Both the position numbers and the translations under genes were made by a program. A model generated the notes under the pieces. That model saw nothing but the letters and a program-made list of their open reading frames with translations, made no database searches and was not told the DNA's origin. From Hexactinellida sp. DTS-2022 (lineage: Eukaryota; Porifera; Hexactinellida): a stretch of 64,000 bases of DNA. How positions within the stretch are numbered: the stretch's first letter is position 1; each line of letters begins with the position of its first letter. Below are positions 59,253-64,000 of the stretch, piece after piece. The DNA lies in the NCBI GenBank assembly GCA_028753945.1, contig JAPNXP010000001.1:17226501-17290500 (forward strand), in the 5' to 3' direction.

Positions 59253-59802
59253 ATAACTTAAAACATTTGCCGCTTCACTCGTGACTAGTATAATTATTGC
59301 TTTTGAAGCGCAAGTAGTCCTCCGTTCCTAATAAAATACTTCAGTCTGACAGGATTGGGGGATGGTAGGTCACCTAGGACCACCCTTCCTACGCCACTGT
59401 CACAGTAAAGTCGATAATTTTCTAAGCATGGGAAAGTCAATAAATTGCAAACCTTGGAAAGTCGATGAATTACAAAACTTTGGAAAGTTGATGAATTGCA
59501 AACCTTGGAAAGTCGATGAATTGCAAACACTATGAGTCGATCAATTGACGCTTCTCCCACATAATACAATGAAAAAAAAGTATGCCGATTTCTGAGATTA
59601 TGACGACACGTAGGAACTAATTTTGATTCTGCTCTTACAATTTTGATTCCGTCGTTGCTAATCTGTATCATATTATAAAATACAGTCGACTGCGCATAAT
59701 ATAGCGAAACAAACTTCAAATTTATCATTTGTTCCTTTGTCCGGTAACAACTTGATAAATGGGTCTAACGAAATACCTTGAGGCGTTCATTTCATGGCGA
59801 AT

Positions 59803-59926
59803 AAATCCCAAATTGCAGCTGTGCCGACAGTATGTTCCTTTGGAGGCACTATTAATAAACTAACCACCAAATATAGTGCCACCAAAGGAACATGTTTCGG
59901 CCCAGCTGAAATTTTGGATCTTTTTT
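59803..59926. repeat. Snap-back hairpin outside the array, inverted loop
   Basis: Arms AATCCCAAATTGCAGCTGTG and complement. The loop is in the opposite orientation relative to the array copies. Confidence 0.75.
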
Positions 59927-59932
59927 AGTTCG

Positions 59933-60800
59933 GAATCGATTTAAGAACTGGTAAGAGCTACATACTTGAAAATTGACAGAGGAATAGGAAATATTATTTC
60001 TAGCAAAAAGATCTAATATCTAAGAAAAATATCTACATCTTCCCCCTCCCTAAAGGTGCAAAAACCTTAGCCAATTAAATTCTTGGTTTTCCAGTATGGA
60101 TTATCAGCTAACATTCAATTAGGCCACTGTTAATGATAATATTGTTTCAGCTCCACACGAAGTCTATCTGAGGATGCGGGCGGGTGGCATCTCATTATCA
60201 TTATCTCTTTATTTGATGACGACATAGTTAATAATTATCTGAGCAAATATTCTAATTTGTAAGTGCTTATGGATAAAATATGCAATTGTTGTGTAATAAT
60301 GCTTGTTTTACGTTCTGATTTTATTACTAGCTAATTATGGCTATTTTAGAGTGAGTCCTACCATAAAATTGGCAACAAACAGTGGCCTTACATTGAAAAT
60401 GTTGGTGTAATAATGGAAATAATGACAATAATGACAATATTCGTGCGGGAGTGGAATCTAACGCGAACGGTGGACCTGAAACAAGATTCCAACTAACAGT
60501 GGCCTTAGTATAAAAGGATTTTAGTGTCTCTATCGATTGTTCAGTATCATGATAGAATGCCTATAAGAGACTGATTTAATTGGTCGAGAGGAAGTTGATT
60601 CATCCAATAGTTATTGTGTTCCCTCTGCCTAACCCTACATTTCTAACATTCCAATGTGTCTATTTGATATCCAATTTGTATCAATTAATACAATAACTGT
60701 TTCCCATCTCGGTTCAAGGAGTTGTATAGTTCCTTAACGTTCGTTAGTTTACAATATTTGGATTCTGTATTAAACACACGGACAAGTTCTCCAATCAATA
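59933..60800. repeat. Interspersed repeat family 3, long copy with internal insertion
   Basis: Matches 38738-39300; an extra segment (about 60123-60508) bounded by AGGCCACTGTTA and CAGTGGCCTTAG probably is a nested element. Confidence 0.6.
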
Positions 60801-60831
60801 AGATTGCATGTTGAAGTTGGGTTGGTATTTA

Positions 60832-61445
60832 TAAATAACGAGCCCTTCGGTATCGGTCGCTTTGCGACAAATCGGTGCTACACAACTCAAGTTAACGGCC
60901 GCTATGCGGCCTTACTCTCACCCTTTCTAAGATGGAAAACTAGAAAGGGACGTTATTTACATCCCTTTATAAGATTTCCATTTTTTAACTTGTTTTCCAT
61001 ATTCTGAATTTATAAATGCGAAAATCGCGTTCAGCATACTTGTTTACCTATAATACCCGTTGAAAGCTAACTTCTAGATTCATTTTGAATTTTCATTAAT
61101 TTGTTTTACCTATTTTGTGTAAACAACAACAACAAATATTAATATTATAAATTGTAAATGCAAAATTCGTGATCAGCATACTTGTTTACCTTTAATACCC
61201 GTTGAAAGCTAACTTCTAGGTTGATTTTGAATTTTGATTAATTTGTTTACCTATTTCGTGTATCAACACAAACAAATATTAATACGTATTAGAAATATCT
61301 AAACGCGAAATTCGTGTTCAGCATACTTGTTTACCTATTACAACATTTGAAAGTTAGATTCAATCTCATATATTTATTCGGTTTATATTCTCCATCACTT
61401 TAATACAATCCGGACAAACAAACAAACAATTGAGATTTAATAATA
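60832..61445 (-). mobile_element. Rolling-circle element, inverted
   Basis: Hairpin end at 60838-60915 (CGAGCCCTTCGG, GTCGCTTTGCGAC, GGCCGCTATGCGGCC), two body units, then CCGGACAAACAAACAAAC and ATTGAGATTTAATA at 61435. Confidence 0.75.
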
Positions 61446-61484
61446 ATCCGTCGCAAAGCGACCGAGACCGATTGACTTGGACAC

Positions 61485-61575
61485 TATACTATGGGACACT
61501 ATACTATAGTATAGTCGGTACAGTAATATAGGCAGTGATTTCAATACTGGCCCACAACATAGTAGTCGGTACCGT
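61485..61575. repeat. Palindromic mini-elements
   Basis: One intact CTATACTATAGTATAG core with GTCGGTACAGTAA, followed by a partial copy. Confidence 0.7.
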
Positions 61576-61654
61576 GAAAATTTGTTAATATTTATGCTCA
61601 TAATTTTAATAATTTAGAACATTATAGTTTTGCAACTTATCAAACTTTCAAGAT

Positions 61655-62239
61655 AACGAGCTCTTCAATCTCGGTCGCTTCGCGACGGACAATATAACTG
61701 ATTCCCGCTCTCGCTTGTTTCTACGTATATTATTCCATAGCAACACATGCCCATATTAGATTTTTGAAAATAATGAATTTGTAGTCAGCATATTAGTTTG
61801 CCTTATTTGACATTTGGAATTTAGTCTCTAGGTTATTTTTGAATTTTAATGAATTTGTTTACCTCTTATGGCAAACAACAACAACAACAACATAACAACA
61901 ACAACTCAACAACAACAACAACAACAACAACAACAAATGTTCATATCAGAAATGGTAGATTAATTTCATAATCAGGAAACTTGTTTGCCCATTATCCCTG
62001 TTGGATGCTAGCTTCTAGTTTCAATTTGATTTTTGCTATTTAAGAACAACTACATTAAATAATTATTGATATTATAAATTTGTAAATGCTAAATCAGTAA
62101 CCAAGATACTTGTTTACCTATTACAACATTTGGGAGTTAGTCTCTTTCTCAATTAGAGATTCGGTATCTAGCCCCCTATAACTTAACTACAATCTGGACA
62201 AACAAACAATCGAGTAATCGAGTTTTAATAGTGACGTTC
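61655..62239 (-). mobile_element. Rolling-circle element, inverted, beside RBR3
   Basis: CGAGCTCTTCAATCTCGGTC and GTCGCTTCGCGAC end, CAA-repeat tract (61870-61935), then TCTGGACAAACAAACAATCG and GAGTTTTAATAGTGACG. Counterpart of 46612-47285. Confidence 0.7.
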
Positions 62240-62379
62240 AGTGGCGGCGCTACTGATGGAGCACATTAACATTAATTTTAAGACTCTGCCCCACCTAGGT
62301 GGGGCTTTAGGTTGAGGCACACTGAAATTAAGGTTGGCACAAGCCCTACCTGGCCCCACCCTCCCTCCACCCCTGGTGT
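62240..62379. mobile_element. 140-bp insertion with CGTTC duplication
   Basis: Starts AGTGGCGGCGCTACTG, ends CACCCCTGGTGT, flanked by CGTTC (62235-62239, 62380-62384). Copy 1 of the duplication (about 47308) lacks it. Class unclear. Confidence 0.7.
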
Positions 62380-62626
62380 CGTTCTATAAATTCTTCCTTG
62401 TGTGTGAATATTGTTAACAAATTGCGGCAATGTATTCGTTGGAAGGAAAGTGTCAGTTTCTGATATCTATTATTAATTCAATTAATACAAACTTAAACCT
62501 AAAAGATAGTCCAATATGAATATAAATAATACCGAAAGTATACGTATATACAAACAAAGTTCATTCAAGTCCAATAGCAGAATAATATAAATACGCAAAA
62601 CCTTAGGTTAATGTTTAGAGACAATG

Positions 62627-63451
62627 CTACAATTTAGTCTGTATTGGAGCAGGGACACACTTTATACCGATAGAATTATAACTCTTACTCTTGCAATCAA
62701 GACTCCCTCCACTTGCTACAGATAAGCAGATAAAACAAAACTTAGTACTGCATTTGCAACATGTCATTGTGTTGCAGTCGACAGTATGCTCGATAAGAGT
62801 AGTACATCTCTTGTTTGGACACGCTCTCCATTTCGGAATGGATATTATTTTCCCATTATCATCAGAAAAATCCTTCTTAGGACAATTTCTCAATGTTTCA
62901 ATGCTCTCTCTCATACAATTTGCATTCCCACAAATTTTATGGTTTCCCATATTTTTCCATTCCTTCAGACAGTACCAGCAAAACATGAAAGGATTTCCTG
63001 CTTTTTTCGGGCAAATTGTACAATGAACTTCCGGAGTATCAGTCCTCTGTCTTGAGCATAAAGTACGACACTGTGGACATTCCTGAATATCTTGACTCTC
63101 ATAGAAGTTTGTGGTTATTGCAGTTGTAAGGAAAAGTTCTTCTTCTTTATTAGGAAGTCCAAATTGAATTATATCTTCAGGAGATATTATTTTAGTACAC
63201 ACTGTGCAGGTAATCTCATATTTCATTACTTCTACTTGATGCCACGCGTGGTCGAGGAGATCATTTGGACAAATGTAATGTCCACATTTCATTTTTATCC
63301 CATTAACTTCAAAACATACACTACATTTATCTTTAGGATGGATAGAAGATACTTTTCTATCTTGATCTCGCAAAGGAGCAAATAGCATATAACAGCTTCT
63401 AGCTTGGGTAAATATTTTATCTTTTTCATCAAATGGGTTAGCGAGGGCCAT
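62627..63451 (-). CDS. RBR-type E3 ubiquitin ligase 3, 274 aa
   Basis: Single exon, ATG 63451, same architecture as the gene at 47635: RING1 with CSVCF...KCGHYICPNDL (Asp at the same zinc position), IBR CPQCRTLC...CGNANC, RING2 ACPNKRC...EHTVDCNTMTC with the acceptor Cys kept, and CVPAPIQTKL at the end. Intact. If the duplication extends past the window, a third ubiquitin-like gene may lie about 2 kb further right. Confidence 0.88.
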   Translation of the reverse strand: MALANPFDEKDKIFTQARSCYMLFAPLRDQDRKVSSIHPKDKCSVCFEVNGIKMKCGHYICPNDLLDHAWHQVEVMKYEITCTVCTKIISPEDIIQFGLPNKEEELFLTTAITTNFYESQDIQECPQCRTLCSRQRTDTPEVHCTICPKKAGNPFMFCWYCLKEWKNMGNHKICGNANCMRESIETLRNCPKKDFSDDNGKIISIPKWRACPNKRCTTLIEHTVDCNTMTCCKCSTKFCFICLSVASGGSLDCKSKSYNSIGIKCVPAPIQTKL

Positions 63452-64000
63452 ACTAAGTATACAGTGTATTGCAATAAATAAGAATTAATTCTTGTTTCTA
63501 ATAATGGTAGACCCAGGTAGAGAATCAATACACAGTCCAATAAACAAATTATTATATGCACTTCCTACAAACGAAATATTATCGTAAGTGATTCCTCAGC
63601 TCATTAGTTTATAAAGGATAATTTACTTAAGACCAGTACAAACTGGGCCATAGGAAGGTGTTTAGAGTGGAAATTTGACCTTTTCCGCCCTACATTAACT
63701 GAATACCCTGCCCAGAGTTGGAATCGGGTCCACTTCTCAGCCCGAATTTATCAAGAATAATGTTATGAGTAATTAGTCCCTTTATAAAATCGTTACGGGA
63801 AGCATTTTCTACTTTTGCATAAATTAACTGAGATATTGTAAATATAATTATAGATTAACTAGAAAAATCAGAACACGGAACATTATATTTTACATTAGAA
63901 GTCGACCTGATTTGTGCCCCATTGAACCTTAACCAAACCGACCTAACCCCAATCCACCCAAAATTGGTTGGAATTGGTTAAAGAGCTAAGATACTTGCAG
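63452..64000. other. Duplicated upstream flank of RBR3
   Basis: Matches 48463-49010 with small differences; no coding signal. Confidence 0.6.

Larger units (their letters stand above)
57005..59540. mobile_element. Element with 25-bp tandem-repeat TIRs (MULE-like remnant)
   Basis: About three copies of TTTGCAATTCATCGACTTT at 57010-57100 face about five inverted copies at 59410-59535. A short FLYWCH-like open frame (57256-57366) lies inside, and a rolling-circle element (57692-59252) is nested. Boundaries approximate. Confidence 0.6.
61653..64000. repeat. Segmental duplication, copy 2 (pair of 46608-49010)
   Basis: Colinear with copy 1 to the window end, where GAGCTAAGATACTTG still matches 48980-49000. 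A unique insertion lies at 62240-62379. Confidence 0.88.

Noticed and set aside
59294..59728. 144-codon minus-strand frame with repeated HRLSKVCN
   Set aside because: The repeats are the 25-bp tandem TIR; no conserved domain.

Overview
This window looks like nuclear DNA of an invertebrate animal. It is AT-rich, the genes have short GT-AG introns or none, and more than half of the sequence is recognisable transposable-element debris. The element repertoire fits a metazoan: P/THAP, MULE/FLYWCH, Ginger with OTU, hAT and pogo-like MITEs, and DINE-1/pearl-like rolling-circle elements. I cannot name the species. No rRNA, tRNA or CRISPR was recognised.

Layout. 0-6 kb: a secreted subtilisin-like protease gene (minus strand, cut by the window start) and a single-exon TRAF-like gene (plus). 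6-22 kb: repeats only, namely two sister ATCGAT-rich hAT elements, a 19-bp minisatellite, and a 1-2 kb repeat unit carrying a long snap-back hairpin, present about six times. 22-26.6 kb: a Ginger-type transposon with TSDs, dead integrase and OTU domain, itself invaded by three other elements. 27-33 kb: a CmcI-like methyltransferase/hydroxylase-family gene, then on the minus strand an E2 ubiquitin-conjugating enzyme, an RBR-type E3 ligase and a two-exon ubiquitin-like protein ending in Gly-Gly. 33-46 kb: MITEs, a long inverted-repeat element, and an intact MULE transposase with tandem-repeat TIRs. 46.6-51.3 kb: a second RBR gene and a second ubiquitin-like gene. 53.0-56.8 kb: a P element with perfect 67-bp TIRs and a frameshifted THAP transposase. 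57-62 kb: rolling-circle elements with a ~142-bp VNTR. 61.7-64 kb: a segmental duplicate of 46.6-49 kb carrying a third RBR gene.

The notable system is the recurring group Ubl, then RBR E3 (plus an E2 in the first copy), all in the same orientation. Together these could form a dedicated, expanding ubiquitin-like conjugation set, with Ubl (substrate tag), E2 (carrier) and RBR (ligase) encoded side by side. The TRAF-like protein may belong to the same general signalling world but is on the other strand and farther away. The functional link is inference from co-location and recognised domains. Gene structures were read by eye; splice sites and start codons are proposals.
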